In this document: positions 23,860 to 32,478 of the stretch, piece by piece | Layout of the letters: each line of letters starts with the position of its first letter | Position numbering within the stretch: position 1 is the first letter of the stretch | Assembly: GCA_040901795.1 (NCBI GenBank) | Contig: JBBDYH010000029.1 | Span: 1-41,386 of the forward strand | Length of the DNA stretch: 41,386 bases | Reading direction: 5' to 3' | DNA from: JBBDYH01 sp040901795 | GTDB lineage: Bacteria; Planctomycetota; Planctomycetia; Pirellulales; JALHPA01 | Position numbers and translations under genes: made by a program | Notes under the pieces: model-generated | What the model was told of the DNA's origin: nothing | What the model saw: only the letters and a program-made list of their open reading frames with translations | Databases searched by the model: none

Positions 23860-23918
23860 CACGTGGGCGAGTCTCTCCGAGACTCGCATTCGCGTCTCGG
23901 AGAGACGCGACCACGTGA
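23860..23918. repeat. R2 cruciform repeat, copy B
   Basis: Outer arms CACGTGG and CCACGTG (23860-23866, 23911-23917) enclose GCGAGTCTC/GAGACTCGC (23867-23875 with 23879-23887) and GCGTCTC/GAGACGC (23892-23898 with 23902-23908). Reverse-complemented, it matches copy A (2017-2076) with few differences; the pair GCGGCTC/GAGCCGC has become GCGTCTC/GAGACGC, changed on both arms. It ends 10 bases before the aminotransferase ATG. Confidence 0.88.
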
Positions 23919-23928
23919 GAAGCTTGCC

Positions 23929-25125
23929 ATGCCCTCTATATCGCGTCTCGTTCAATCGCTCGAGCCGTCCGCCACGCTGGCGATGGCCGCCAAGGCCAAA
24001 GAGCTCGCTGCGGCCGGCAAAACCGTCTATGACTTTAGCGTGGGTGAGCCCGACTTCACCACACCGGCGCATATCTGCCAGGCCGCCACGGAAGCCATGC
24101 GTGCGGGCCACACACACTACACCGTGGCCAGCGGCATCCCCGAGCTGAAGAAGGCCATCGCGGCAAGCTATAAGAAAGCGCACGGGCTGGAGTATTCGCC
24201 GCAGCAGGTGGTCGTGTCCAACGGCGCGAAGCACTCGCTGCACAACGTTTTCACGGTGCTCTGCAACCCCGGCGACGAGGTGATCATTCCCGCGCCGTAT
24301 TGGGTGAGCTACGCCGAACTTGTCAAGTTGACAGGCGCCAAGCCGGTGATCGTTGAGACGAACGAAGCCGATAACTTCCGGCTCACACCCGAGCAACTTC
24401 GCCGCGCGATCACCCCGCGCACTACGATTCTGTTACTTTGCTCGCCGAGTAACCCGACAGGCTCAATGTATTCGCCGGAGGACCTGAGGGCGTTGGCGGA
24501 CGTGGTAGTCGAACGGAATATCACGGTAATCAGCGACGAGATCTACGAGCGTTTGATTTACGGCGACAACCGCTTTGCCAGCTTTGCGACCGTGCGGCCC
24601 GGCTTGCAGGAGCGGACTGTCGTCGTCAACGGCGTCAGCAAGGCGTACGCGATGACCGGCTGGCGGATCGGCTGGACGCTCTCGCCATTGAACGTGGCGA
24701 AGGCCATGGCCGATCTGCAAAGTCAGGAGACGAGCAATCCCTGTTCGATCAGCCAGTACGCGGCGTTGGCGGCGCTCGAGGGCCCGCAGGGGTGCGTCGA
24801 CGACATGCTCCGCGAATTCACCAGGCGGCGCGAATTTGTGCGGCGGCGGATCGCGGAGATCCCGGACGTCTCGTGCCCCGAAATGGCCGGTGCTTTTTAT
24901 GCATTTATGAACATCCGCCGGCACCTCGGGAAAACCTATAACGGGGCGAGATGTAACACCTCATCCGAGTGGTGCCTGGCGCTGTTGGAGCAGCAGAACG
25001 TAGCCACGGTCATGGGCTCGGCCTTCGGCGCCGAAGGCTACGCGCGACTGTCGTTCGCAACGGCGCTGGAAACGCTTGAAGCGGGACTCGAGCGCATTGA
25101 GCAATTCATTCGCTTGGCGAAATAA
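23929..25125 (+). CDS. Class I/II aminotransferase, aspartate-type
   Basis: 398 residues, fold type I PLP enzyme. Probable reaction is transamination between aspartate (or a related amino acid) and 2-oxoglutarate, in the cytoplasm. Seen are SVGEPDFTTP, the SNGAKHSL phosphate-site segment, PAPYWVSY, CSPSNPTGS, the catalytic Schiff-base lysine at 238 in VSKAYAMTGWRIGW, and a C-terminal Arg-containing LSFATALETLE segment. Length and spacing match the aspartate/tyrosine aminotransferase branch; true substrate cannot be told. The start at 23929 lies beyond repeat R2, and no good ribosome site is visible because R2 occupies the leader. No operon partner. Confidence 0.9.
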   Translation: MPSISRLVQSLEPSATLAMAAKAKELAAAGKTVYDFSVGEPDFTTPAHICQAATEAMRAGHTHYTVASGIPELKKAIAASYKKAHGLEYSPQQVVVSNGAKHSLHNVFTVLCNPGDEVIIPAPYWVSYAELVKLTGAKPVIVETNEADNFRLTPEQLRRAITPRTTILLLCSPSNPTGSMYSPEDLRALADVVVERNITVISDEIYERLIYGDNRFASFATVRPGLQERTVVVNGVSKAYAMTGWRIGWTLSPLNVAKAMADLQSQETSNPCSISQYAALAALEGPQGCVDDMLREFTRRREFVRRRIAEIPDVSCPEMAGAFYAFMNIRRHLGKTYNGARCNTSSEWCLALLEQQNVATVMGSAFGAEGYARLSFATALETLEAGLERIEQFIRLAK

Positions 25126-25132
25126 CTGGAGA

Positions 25133-25330
25133 TAAGGGGATGGGGGAGCAGATAGGGGGATACGCGGGATCATCCCCTTAGAACCGCTAACACAACCGGC
25201 ACACAGTAACCCGAAGCGTGAGCGAGGAACCGGCAGATTCGGCCTCGCTTACGCGTCGGGTTACTATTGTTAGCGATTCTTATTTCCCTCCGTATCTCCC
25301 CATCTCCCTGCGTATCCCCCGGTCTCCTTT
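25133..25330. repeat. R6 nested inverted-repeat block
   Basis: Most of the 231-base gap between aminotransferase and methyltransferase. Core arms starting AGTAACCCG (25205-25227 and 25243-25265) match 21 of 23 as inverted repeats. Outside them lie CGCTAACA (25185-25192) with TGTTAGCG (25268-25275), then GGGGGATACGC and GCGTATCCCCC, and GGGGAT/ATCTCCCC-type runs. This forms a long nested stem of about 190 bases. No gene. Confidence 0.75.
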
Positions 25331-25356
25331 GTAGCGAACCGCAACCATCCCCAGCG

Positions 25357-26154
25357 ATGTCCCATGAAGCTCACAATCGCCGCGCGTGGGACGCGCTCGT
25401 GCGCGGTCGACAGCGGCATACCAAGCCGGCGCAAGACGAGGAATTCGCCGACGCGCTGGCCGCGATTAACGCTGATGGCTGGCTGGGCGCATCCATCGAC
25501 GACAAGCGTGTGCTCTGTTTGGCCGCCGGCGGCGGGCGGCAGAGCGCGCTGTATGCCGCGGCCGGAGCCATCGTCACCGTGGTCGATTTGAGCCCAGCGA
25601 TGTTAGCGCTTGATCGTGAAGTCGCCGCCGAACGCGGATTGAACATCCGTGCGATCGAAACCTCAATGGAGGATCTCTCCATGCTTGGCGAGGCTGAATT
25701 TGATGTCGTCGTTCAGCCGGTGAGCACGTGCTATATCCCGGATGTCGGCCGCGTTTATCGGGAGGTGGCGCGCGTGGTCGTTTGCGGCGGCTGGTACATC
25801 AGCCAACACAAGCAGCCGGCAAGTTTGCAGGCCGACGTACGGCCAAGTCCCCGCGGCTACGAGCTGGTCGAGCCGTATTACCGCGAAGGGCCGCTCCCGG
25901 CGGTCGTCGGCAGCCAGCACCGCGAGCCGGGGACGCTTGAGTACCTGCACCGCTGGGAAGAAATGCTCGGCGGCCTGTGCCGCGCGGGCTTCGTGATCGA
26001 AGACCTGATCGAGCCGCGGCACGCAAAATCGGACGCCGAGGCGGGCGCGTTTGGCCATCGCAGCCGGTACGTTGCGCCGTACGTGCGCATCAAGGCGCGG
26101 CGGATCGGCGCGGGAGGCGCGAACGAATCCGCCGCACGACTGTGGACGCCGTGA
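25357..26154 (+). CDS. Class I SAM-dependent methyltransferase
   Basis: 265 residues from ATG 25357; the frame extends upstream into repeat block R6. Rossmann-type motif I is LCLAAGGGRQSALYAAAGA (a variant of ExGxGxG with GGG), then VVDLSPAML with acidic motif II Asp, and DVVVQPVSTCYIPD (motif IV region), typical of the Methyltransf_11/25 group. It transfers a methyl group from SAM, but the substrate is not shown by the sequence. C-terminus is Arg-rich. Repeat R1 copy 2 lies 12 bases after the stop. No operon partner. Confidence 0.8.
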   Translation: MSHEAHNRRAWDALVRGRQRHTKPAQDEEFADALAAINADGWLGASIDDKRVLCLAAGGGRQSALYAAAGAIVTVVDLSPAMLALDREVAAERGLNIRAIETSMEDLSMLGEAEFDVVVQPVSTCYIPDVGRVYREVARVVVCGGWYISQHKQPASLQADVRPSPRGYELVEPYYREGPLPAVVGSQHREPGTLEYLHRWEEMLGGLCRAGFVIEDLIEPRHAKSDAEAGAFGHRSRYVAPYVRIKARRIGAGGANESAARLWTP

Positions 26155-26166
26155 CAGGGACGTCTC

Positions 26167-26311
26167 TGGAGTGCGATGACTCGTCATCGCTTTCTTTTTC
26201 AGAACGGCGTTGCATGCCAAATGACGAGTCGCCACATATCACGGCGACGCGCTCATGCTTACGTCATCCGCCGTATTGAAATCCAAAGCGGCGACGAGTC
26301 GCCGCACTCCA
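26167..26311. repeat. R1 paired-hairpin (BIME-like) repeat, copy 2
   Basis: 145 bp. Terminal hairpins are GCGATGAC-TC-GTCATCGC (26173-26190) and GCGGCGAC-GA-GTCGCCGC (26288-26305), both perfect, within TGGAGTGC and GCACTCCA ends. An extra half-unit ATGACGAGTCGCC lies inside near 26220. It fills the gap between the methyltransferase stop and the convergent secreted-protein gene, whose stop is 5 bases from its end. Confidence 0.9.
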
Positions 26312-26316
26312 AAGCA

Positions 26317-27363
26317 CTACCGCTTCAACGTCGTAATCCAGAGAATCGGCTTCTCGTTCTCATCCACTCGCAGCTCGTACATCAGACCCACCTTGAAGAG
26401 CGCTTGGTCGAGCACCTTGCTGTAGTAAGTTCGTCTGGCGGGTACGGTGATCGGCGTCGCCAGATCAATGCGATGACGCACCAGGTTGTTGTGGTCGAAC
26501 AGCAGGGGCATGCCAAGCCGGCCACGAATCGCCTCGATCGCTTCGGCGGCCGAGAAGCCATCGATTTCGGCGTTCAACAGCTCAATGAGCTTTGGGGCGA
26601 CTTTCCCGCGCGGTTGTTTCGGCGGCCAGCCGACCGGCCAGATCTCCGTCGCGCTTTGCGCCGCGATTAAACGATACTGCACTGGCTCGCCGTCCGGCTT
26701 CAGGGGAACGAGCGCCGCGCCCGCCGGTCGCAAAAGTGCCGCGAGCGCCGTCCCGCTCGACAATCCCTCTAGTTCATCGCGCACCGGCTCGTCGGCGAGT
26801 AGGGTGCGCTTGGTCTCGTCGTCCAGGGTCGCCTTCAGCCTCAGCGATGCCACGATCTGCTGCACGGCATCGGTCGGCTTGATGCCCTTGGTCGAGAAGG
26901 CGACCGGCCGAGTGAGATCTTTGGTCACTTCCGCAAGCTGGCCCTTCGTCAGGCCGAACGCAACTTTGCGCTCGGTGACGCCTGCGACGCCATTGTTGCT
27001 GAGCTCGTGAATCCAGCGCGCGATTTTCGGTGCATCGGCGGTTGTGAACCGGCCGCCGGGGACGATGAGCGTGCCTCGAGAGTCGATCCGTCCGGTCACT
27101 CGAAAGACGCGCCGGTCCTTGACGCCGGTTTCGTCGATTTTCGGCTGATCGCCCGAAGTCTCGCCGCGGATGCGCAAGCCGGCAACCTTGAGATCGGTGA
27201 GCGTTTTGTACCACTTCTGCGTAGTGACCGGCGTCAGGCCTTGTTCGGTGACGATCTCGAACTCGATGCGCGGCGGCTCGGCGGCAAGGCCGGCGGAGGG
27301 TACACCAACGATTGCCGCTGCGAGGGCGAATAGAATGATCTTCGCGAAACGCAAGTGAAACAT
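26317..27363 (-). CDS. Secreted hypothetical protein, STN-like end
   Basis: 348 residues. A Sec signal peptide (MFHLRFAKIILFALAAAIVG, cleavage near GLAAEPP) points to export. The mature protein alternates β and helical segments. The last about 80 residues (AEAIEAIRGRLGMPLLFDHNN through VGLMYELRVDENEKPILWITT) resemble the secretin/TonB short N-terminal (STN) βαβ fold, here used as a general protein-binding domain; I infer this from pattern only. No enzyme motif. It follows the retropepsin-like gene with 7 bases between, so they are probably co-transcribed. Function unknown. Confidence 0.7.
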   Translation of the reverse strand: MFHLRFAKIILFALAAAIVGVPSAGLAAEPPRIEFEIVTEQGLTPVTTQKWYKTLTDLKVAGLRIRGETSGDQPKIDETGVKDRRVFRVTGRIDSRGTLIVPGGRFTTADAPKIARWIHELSNNGVAGVTERKVAFGLTKGQLAEVTKDLTRPVAFSTKGIKPTDAVQQIVASLRLKATLDDETKRTLLADEPVRDELEGLSSGTALAALLRPAGAALVPLKPDGEPVQYRLIAAQSATEIWPVGWPPKQPRGKVAPKLIELLNAEIDGFSAAEAIEAIRGRLGMPLLFDHNNLVRHRIDLATPITVPARRTYYSKVLDQALFKVGLMYELRVDENEKPILWITTLKR

Positions 27364-27370
27364 GGTGCGC

Positions 27371-27861
27371 TTACCAGGTCGAGCTCAACGAGATGTCCCT
27401 GCGCTTGCCATCGACGACAAGTCGAAGACGGTTCTCAATGATACCGCGCATCCCAAGGATTGGCAGCCGAGTCGAATTGTCGGGGTGCTGGATGTTGATT
27501 CCACTGGGAGTGGCCATTTCGAATGGAGCCCGGCCAGATAGCGTTCTCTTAGTGGTTACATTTCGATGCAAGGACAAACTAGCTTCACAACGCGGAAGTA
27601 AGTGTTTCCCGATCCGGACTCCAGGGAGCAACCGCAATTCTGTATAGTCGATCCCCGCCCAATCACGAAGCTGTTGCGCGGAAATGGAAAACGTCTCATT
27701 GTGACCGGTATCCAGAAATGCTGGAAAGATCCGCGAGGCGGCCCGCCCTGTCGAGATGCTGACCCAGACGACAATCTGGAACGGTTCAGCTCGACCACCG
27801 AGTTTTGAAACGAAATCGAGGCGAATTTATCGCTAAAGGGAAATCGAGAAAGTATCTTCAC
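27371..27861 (-). pseudogene. Retropepsin-like aspartic protease gene, frameshifted
   Basis: The C-terminal part is one clear frame: LDTGHNETFS with the DTG catalytic signature (bases 27712-27704), and PILGMRGIIENRLRLVVDGKRR, the C-terminal pattern of single-domain retropepsin-like proteins. Upstream it lacks a start codon and runs into TAA. The missing N-terminus lies in the next frame from GTG 27861 (MKILSRFPFSDKFASISFQNSV). A single missing base near 27782 would join VELNR to FQIVVWVSIS. Intact length would be about 163 residues. The GTG overlaps the stop of the small upstream gene as GTGA, supporting this start. It is either a true pseudogene or a read error. Confidence 0.75.
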
Positions 27862-28070
27862 AGTTCGCGAGGCACATCGACCGTAACGTCGATTTCTTCA
27901 AACTCAAAATGGGAAGGATCGATTTCATCAACGTCGAGCACGCGCTTGATCTTCTCGAAAGCGTCGCGCTCCATGATCACGTACTCTTTTCTCGTCTCCG
28001 GATCAAGGGCACAGATCGGAGTGGCGGAGTCACGAAGCGAATGTCGTTGTTCTGGTGTCAGATGAATCAT
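27858..28070 (-). CDS. Small hypothetical protein, partner of retropepsin gene
   Basis: 70 residues, strongly acidic in its second half (DVDEIDPSHFEFEEID). The opening MIHLTPEQRHSLRDSA, then ALDPETRKEYVIMERDAFEKIKRVL, looks like a short β-strand plus helix as in many small antitoxin-like proteins of planctomycetes, which I recall but cannot confirm. Its stop overlaps the GTG of the protease gene by four bases (GTGA), indicating translational coupling. No start alternative is needed. Might bind or restrain the protease; this is inference. Confidence 0.7.
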   Translation of the reverse strand: MIHLTPEQRHSLRDSATPICALDPETRKEYVIMERDAFEKIKRVLDVDEIDPSHFEFEEIDVTVDVPREL

Positions 28071-28109
28071 GGTCGTCAGAAACTAAAATGCAGCCTGTTA
28101 ACGAGCGAG

Positions 28110-29285
28110 TTACCGCCCAATAATAATCTCGACGTCGCCGCTCTGAATCACGTTCAGTGCCACGGGATTCTTCCACCGGTCGAGCGTGGCTTTCTTAGTG
28201 AGGCGTTGCTTCTTGATTTCTTCCCCGACTTGAGTTTGCCGCTCGATCTCCAATTCGACCGTCTCGCCGCCTCCTTTGGCTCTGATCAGTTGAGTCAAAC
28301 CCGTGAAATCAGTGACTTCTCTCCCTTCGAACTGGATGATGACATCGCCGACTTGAATTCCGGCCTTGTCGGCCGCGGTACCCGCCTGGACTCTGGCCAC
28401 CAGGCAGCCGCCCCCGCGAGCGTTGGGGTCGCCGCTGACACCCAAGAGTCCCCCCTTGCGGCGGTCGATCTTCGTACTCGGCGCAAGCGAGCTTGTCAGC
28501 CGTTCGATCCCCTGGTCGCTGATGCCCGTGCCGAACAGTTCCAAAGAGGTAAGCTGCTTGAGCGCGGTTAGGTACTTCAATGCGCTATCGTCGACGCTCC
28601 CCTCGTAGATGCTCAGTCCTTTCAGCGAGGGAATTCGCTTGAGCTCGGCGAGATCGTCTGTGACGCCGCGCCACCCTTCACCGATCGTAATCTGGACCAT
28701 CGCAATTTCGCCGTTGGAGAGCGCCGAGGCCGCCACCGAGGCGCCCAGTTCACGCAGCTTGGTCAAAGCACGGTCTTGACGGCTGCCGCGATAGCCCTCA
28801 AGCGCCGTGTCTGCCCGCGCCGCAGCGGAGGTTACACGACTGGCCGAAATCTCTTCGAGCACCGTCTCGGCCGCCAATTCGACCTGAGGATCATCCAGTG
28901 CAAGGAATTGCGCCAGCACGCCGACCGCACGCGTGCTGACTTCGAGTTTTGGCGACCGGGCGGCTTCGCTGAGCGCGGCAACGGCCGATTGGCCAGCACG
29001 GAACAGCCGCTTGCTGGCGTCTTCCCGCGTCCAGTATTCGTCGCTATCGAGCTGCTGGATCCAGCGGCTGATCTCCTCGTGTGTCGCATCGATGGATTTG
29101 GCCGCCACTTTCTCGCTGGACGAGTTTTTCGGTGCGGGTATCTGATCCGTCCCGCGAGTCCCGCCGTAGTCTTTGTTCGAGGCCGGAGGGGAATCCTTGG
29201 TTGGCGGTTGGGCGGGTTCGTCGGCCCGAAGTGCGATGCCACCGAAAAACGCAATCGCTAAGAGCGGCAGAAGCTTTGCAAACAT
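28110..29285 (-). CDS. Exported HEAT/LRR-like protein with PDZ domain
   Basis: 391 residues. Sec signal (MFAKLLPLLAIAFFGGIALRADE), Pro/Ser/Lys-rich linker, then a HEAT-like helical segment (WIQQLDSDEYWTREDASKRL to about residue 150), a leucine-rich part (LKGLSIYEGSVDDSALKYLTALKQLTSLELFGTGISD), and a C-terminal PDZ domain (about 280-360; GLLGVSGD, LVARVQAGTAADKAGIQVGDVIIQFEGREV). There is no serine protease triad, so this is a binding protein outside the cytoplasm and not a HtrA protease. It lies 39 bases upstream of the small acidic gene on the same strand. Confidence 0.8.
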   Translation of the reverse strand: MFAKLLPLLAIAFFGGIALRADEPAQPPTKDSPPASNKDYGGTRGTDQIPAPKNSSSEKVAAKSIDATHEEISRWIQQLDSDEYWTREDASKRLFRAGQSAVAALSEAARSPKLEVSTRAVGVLAQFLALDDPQVELAAETVLEEISASRVTSAAARADTALEGYRGSRQDRALTKLRELGASVAASALSNGEIAMVQITIGEGWRGVTDDLAELKRIPSLKGLSIYEGSVDDSALKYLTALKQLTSLELFGTGISDQGIERLTSSLAPSTKIDRRKGGLLGVSGDPNARGGGCLVARVQAGTAADKAGIQVGDVIIQFEGREVTDFTGLTQLIRAKGGGETVELEIERQTQVGEEIKKQRLTKKATLDRWKNPVALNVIQSGDVEIIIGR

Positions 29286-29414
29286 GCTAGCTTATCCGTT
29301 AAATCGAGGAACTTGCCGGCAGAGTCCATTATACCATCGCCAGCGCAGAGGATGACCCCCAGTTTCGAAGTCGGCGCCAACGCGGTTCGCCGCGCAGCAA
29401 CGACCGACCGCAAG

Positions 29415-29747
29415 TCAACTTGAGAGGATCTGAACGAGCATCGTAAAGACTTCCTGCATCTTGGACGGCGTGACGCTTCCGATGCGATACAGGATGATGC
29501 TGCTCTCGGCCGTGAACAGCCGATTCGGCCGAATATTGCTCGGTTGACGCAAATTGCCGCTGGAAAAATCGCGATCCAGAAGTGGGATTGCATAACCGTC
29601 CGCAACCGCTTGACTGGTGATCTGGCAGAGGATGACATCATCACCCGTCAAGCCGCCTACCACCAATGCCGGACGCTTTTTCGCTGCGCTAAGGTCCGAA
29701 AATGGAAACGGTGCAACGACGACATCGCCTTTTACAAATGCGCCCAT
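29415..29747 (-). CDS. mazF: MazF/PemK-type toxin
   Basis: 110 residues, the usual size. The N-terminal KGDVVVAPFPFSDLSAAKKRPALVV with the conserved Arg-Pro-Ala and the strand VILCQITSQ match MazF/PemK endoribonucleases, which cut mRNA. Thr/Ser of QITS and Arg of KKRP are likely catalytic. The gene begins inside the end of the antitoxin gene (16-base overlap), so both are translated together. No disruption seen. An uncharacterised family member in detail, but fold and context are clear. Confidence 0.88.
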   Translation of the reverse strand: MGAFVKGDVVVAPFPFSDLSAAKKRPALVVGGLTGDDVILCQITSQAVADGYAIPLLDRDFSSGNLRQPSNIRPNRLFTAESSIILYRIGSVTPSKMQEVFTMLVQILSS

Positions 29748-29956
29748 GCGGCATCCTCTTCAGGACGGTCCCAATCACGCCGCAAAACGGCCTCGGAGGC
29801 CAACATGGTATCGCGAGCACTGGAATTGCCGGCGGTCAAGAGATCGGCGACGTCGCGCTCCAATAAATAAGAGACGAAATCATAGACCACGGCGAGTTTT
29901 TCGCGCGGCAGACGCTGAAGTCGTTCATCGATTTGTGCAATGGTCACTGATGGCAT
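29732..29956 (-). CDS. Antitoxin of the MazF pair
   Basis: 74 residues from ATG 29956 (MPSVTIAQIDERLQRLPREKLAVVYDFVSYLLERD). The LPxxKLxxVYDFVSYL helix is typical of small antitoxins paired with MazF-like toxins, and the acidic Trp-containing tail (DWDRPEEDAAWAHL) would block the toxin. A longer frame to 30025 adds unlikely Arg-rich sequence and was not used. It overlaps the toxin start by 16 bases. The pair probably represses its own promoter in the gap to ygiQ, which is divergent. Confidence 0.82.
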   Translation of the reverse strand: MPSVTIAQIDERLQRLPREKLAVVYDFVSYLLERDVADLLTAGNSSARDTMLASEAVLRRDWDRPEEDAAWAHL

Positions 29957-30158
29957 CGGCGGTTTTCCTCTTTCTGACGGCCCCTGCCTAACCTCGATCC
30001 GTTCTAGGAATCGTAGTTTGCACAAGCCGTTGAGACAACCAGGGAGGATATAAGCGCCACTATTGCCAAATTGGCTGCCTGTCCCCGGGCGACCGGGCCG
30101 CGTACACTGAAGACTGCCGCCCGAGTGACCTGCATGCCGCTTTTCTCAGATTCTCGCC

Positions 30159-32363
30159 TTGCCCGTGCTTTCCTCGCTTCCGATTGTTGATCCGCCCGTC
30201 TTTCCGCTTGCGCAGCCGGCCGCGCCGCCGCTGCCGATGACGCGCGAGGAGATGCTGGCGCGCGGCTGGGACGAAGTGGACATCGTTTTTGTCACCGGCG
30301 ACGCCTACATCGATCACCCCAGCTTCGCCATGGCCTTGCTCGGCCGATTATTGGAGGCGGAAGGCTACCGCGTGGCGATTCTTAGCCAGCCCGATTGGCG
30401 CTCGTGTGACGCCTGGCGGACGTTTGGCCGCCCGCGGCTATTCTTCGCCATCTCGGCTGGCAATATGGACTCGATGATCAACCACTACACCGCCAACCGC
30501 AAGGTCCGCAACGACGACGCTTACTCACCCGGCGGGCGGATCCGTCGGCGGCCCGACCGCGCGACGTTGGCCTATTGCCAGCGGGCGCGCGAGGCGTACA
30601 AGGGAGTGCCGGTGATCGCCGGGGGAGTCGAGGCGAGCCTGCGGCGGATTGCACACTACGACTATTGGAGCGACAAGGTCCGCCGGCCGATCATTCTCGA
30701 CTGCAAGGCGGATCTGGTCGTGTTCGGCATGGGCGAGCGGCCGATCATCGAGATCGCACACCGGCTGAAGAAGGGTGCGACGATCCGGGAGCTACGCGAC
30801 CTCCGTGGCGTGTGTTACCGGTTGGGAGCGAAGGAGGCGGTGCCGGAGTTTCAGACCAGACACGGAGACAAGGAGACAGGGAGACAAGGAGACAAGGAGA
30901 CCGGTGGCTGCGTTGATTCATCGTTCATCATTCATCATTCATCATTCCGCGCCGACACGATTATCCTTCCCGACTACGACACGGTTGTCCGTGACGCGCT
31001 CGCCTTCTGCGAGATGACCAAGATCGCACACAACGAGACCAACCCCTACAACGCCCGCCGGCTGGTGCAGTATCACGGCCTCGAAGCCGTGGTCGTGAAT
31101 CCGCCGGCGTTTCCGCTATCCCAAATGGAGATGGACCGCGTCTATGGTCTGCCGTACACGCGCAAGTCGCATCCCAGCTACGGCGACGAGAAGATCCCGG
31201 CCTTCGAGGTAGTCAAAGATAGCGTCCAGATCATGCGCGGGTGTTTCGGTGGCTGCACGTTCTGTTCGATCACGGCGCACGAGGGACGGATCATCCAGAG
31301 CCGCAGCCAGGAATCGGTGCTTGCCGAGATCCGCAAGATGACCGCCGATCCGGACTTCAAAGGGGTGATCAGCGACATCGGCGGGCCGACGGCGAACATG
31401 TACGAGATGCGCTGCACGCGCCCCGAAGTCGAGGCAGTCTGCCGGCGGCTGTCGTGCGTGCATCCAACGATCTGCAAGCTGCTGGGCACCGACCACGGGC
31501 CGCTGCTCGATCTGATGCGCGCAGCCCGTGAGGAACCTGGCGTGCGCAAAGTGCTCGTCGCCAGCGGCATCCGCATGGATCTCGCCCGCCGCGATCCGGT
31601 GTATATGCGCGAGCTGGCCGAGCACCACGTCGGCGGGTATCTCAAAGTGGCCCCGGAGCACACCGACGCGACGGTACTGGGCCTGATGAAGAAGCCGGAC
31701 AATGAGGACTTTATCGAATTCGACCGCGAATTCAAACAAGCCAGCAAGCGGGCGGGGAAGAAGCAATACCTGATCCCCTACTACATCGCCAGCCATCCGG
31801 GCAGCGACCTGAATGCGATGATCGACCTGGCGCTGTTCCTCAAGCGCAACGGCTACAAGCCCGACCAGGTGCAGGATTTTATCCCTAGCCCCTTCGACAT
31901 CGCAGCCTGCATGTATCACACGGGTCTCGACCCGTTCACCAAAAAGCCGGTCCACATCGCCAAGCACCTCCGCGACCGCAAGCTGCAGCGGGCACTATTG
32001 CAATTCTTCAAGCCCGAAAACTACTTCGAAGTCCGCCGCGCGCTGGAGCAAGCTGGGCGCCAGGACCTCATCGGCAACGGCTGCGACTGCCTGCTCCCTG
32101 CCCAGCCGCCGAAGGCCGCCTTGGACCAGCGCCGCAACCGCGCCAACGAGTCGCTCCGCGAACAGACGCAGGGGGATCACATCCGCGGCGGGCCGGGGAA
32201 GAAGCGAGCGGCTCGATCGGCTGCGATAAGTGCGGCGAAACAGAACCGCCACGACGCCAAGGCGCAGAGCGGCCAGACTTCGCGGTCGCCCGCTAACCCA
32301 AACGACGAGGGCGTGGGCTATCGCCCAAGAAGGGCAACACACCGTCGGCCCACGAACAAATAG
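30159..32363 (+). CDS. ygiQ: YgiQ-family radical SAM protein
   Basis: 734 residues from TTG 30159; ATG 30237 (MTREEMLARGWDE) is the next possibility, and the PVFPL-rich leader before it is compatible with either. The N-terminal domain (GDAYIDHPSFAMALLGR) is the usual cobalamin-binding-like UPF0313 part, followed by a radical SAM core with Cys362-x3-Cys366-x2-Cys369 (RGCFGGCTFCS) for the 4Fe-4S cluster. The natural reaction is unknown. Bases 30861-30948, tandem GGAGACA and TTCATCA units, insert a Lys/Gly/His-rich peptide before a conserved DTIILPDYD segment. The C-terminus (from about residue 665) is a basic, low-complexity tail. Confidence 0.88.
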   Translation: MPVLSSLPIVDPPVFPLAQPAAPPLPMTREEMLARGWDEVDIVFVTGDAYIDHPSFAMALLGRLLEAEGYRVAILSQPDWRSCDAWRTFGRPRLFFAISAGNMDSMINHYTANRKVRNDDAYSPGGRIRRRPDRATLAYCQRAREAYKGVPVIAGGVEASLRRIAHYDYWSDKVRRPIILDCKADLVVFGMGERPIIEIAHRLKKGATIRELRDLRGVCYRLGAKEAVPEFQTRHGDKETGRQGDKETGGCVDSSFIIHHSSFRADTIILPDYDTVVRDALAFCEMTKIAHNETNPYNARRLVQYHGLEAVVVNPPAFPLSQMEMDRVYGLPYTRKSHPSYGDEKIPAFEVVKDSVQIMRGCFGGCTFCSITAHEGRIIQSRSQESVLAEIRKMTADPDFKGVISDIGGPTANMYEMRCTRPEVEAVCRRLSCVHPTICKLLGTDHGPLLDLMRAAREEPGVRKVLVASGIRMDLARRDPVYMRELAEHHVGGYLKVAPEHTDATVLGLMKKPDNEDFIEFDREFKQASKRAGKKQYLIPYYIASHPGSDLNAMIDLALFLKRNGYKPDQVQDFIPSPFDIAACMYHTGLDPFTKKPVHIAKHLRDRKLQRALLQFFKPENYFEVRRALEQAGRQDLIGNGCDCLLPAQPPKAALDQRRNRANESLREQTQGDHIRGGPGKKRAARSAAISAAKQNRHDAKAQSGQTSRSPANPNDEGVGYRPRRATHRRPTNK
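30861..30948. repeat. Tandem GGAGACA / TTCATCA repeats inside ygiQ
   Basis: First GGAGACAGG-type units (30861-30904), then CATTCATCATTCATC-type units (about 30917-30946). They are read in frame as HGDKETGRQGDKETGG and a Ser/Ile/His run. The same GGAGAC unit occurs between genes at 1794-1834, which shows the array is not a coding motif by origin. Confidence 0.8.
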
Positions 32364-32400
32364 GAGATAATGATGGCGGCGTGGCGGGCGCCGTATCGCC

Positions 32401-32466
32401 GTCGGCGGCGGATGGCAGCGCCGCCTCGCACAAGACCTCGCTGGCTGACGAGCTGTCGCCGCCGAC
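32401..32466. repeat. 66-bp inverted-repeat element
   Basis: GTCGGCGGCG (32401-32410) and CGCCGCCGAC (32457-32466) are perfect 10-bp inverted repeats; inner CAGCG (32416-32420) and CGCTG (32439-32443) could extend the fold. It lies between the ygiQ stop and the IS remnant. No second copy is seen in this window. Confidence 0.6.
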
Positions 32467-32478
32467 CCTCAGCCCGCT

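Noticed and set aside
28110..29285. HtrA/DegP-type protease call for the PDZ gene
   Set aside because: PDZ is present but there is no His-Asp-Ser protease domain.
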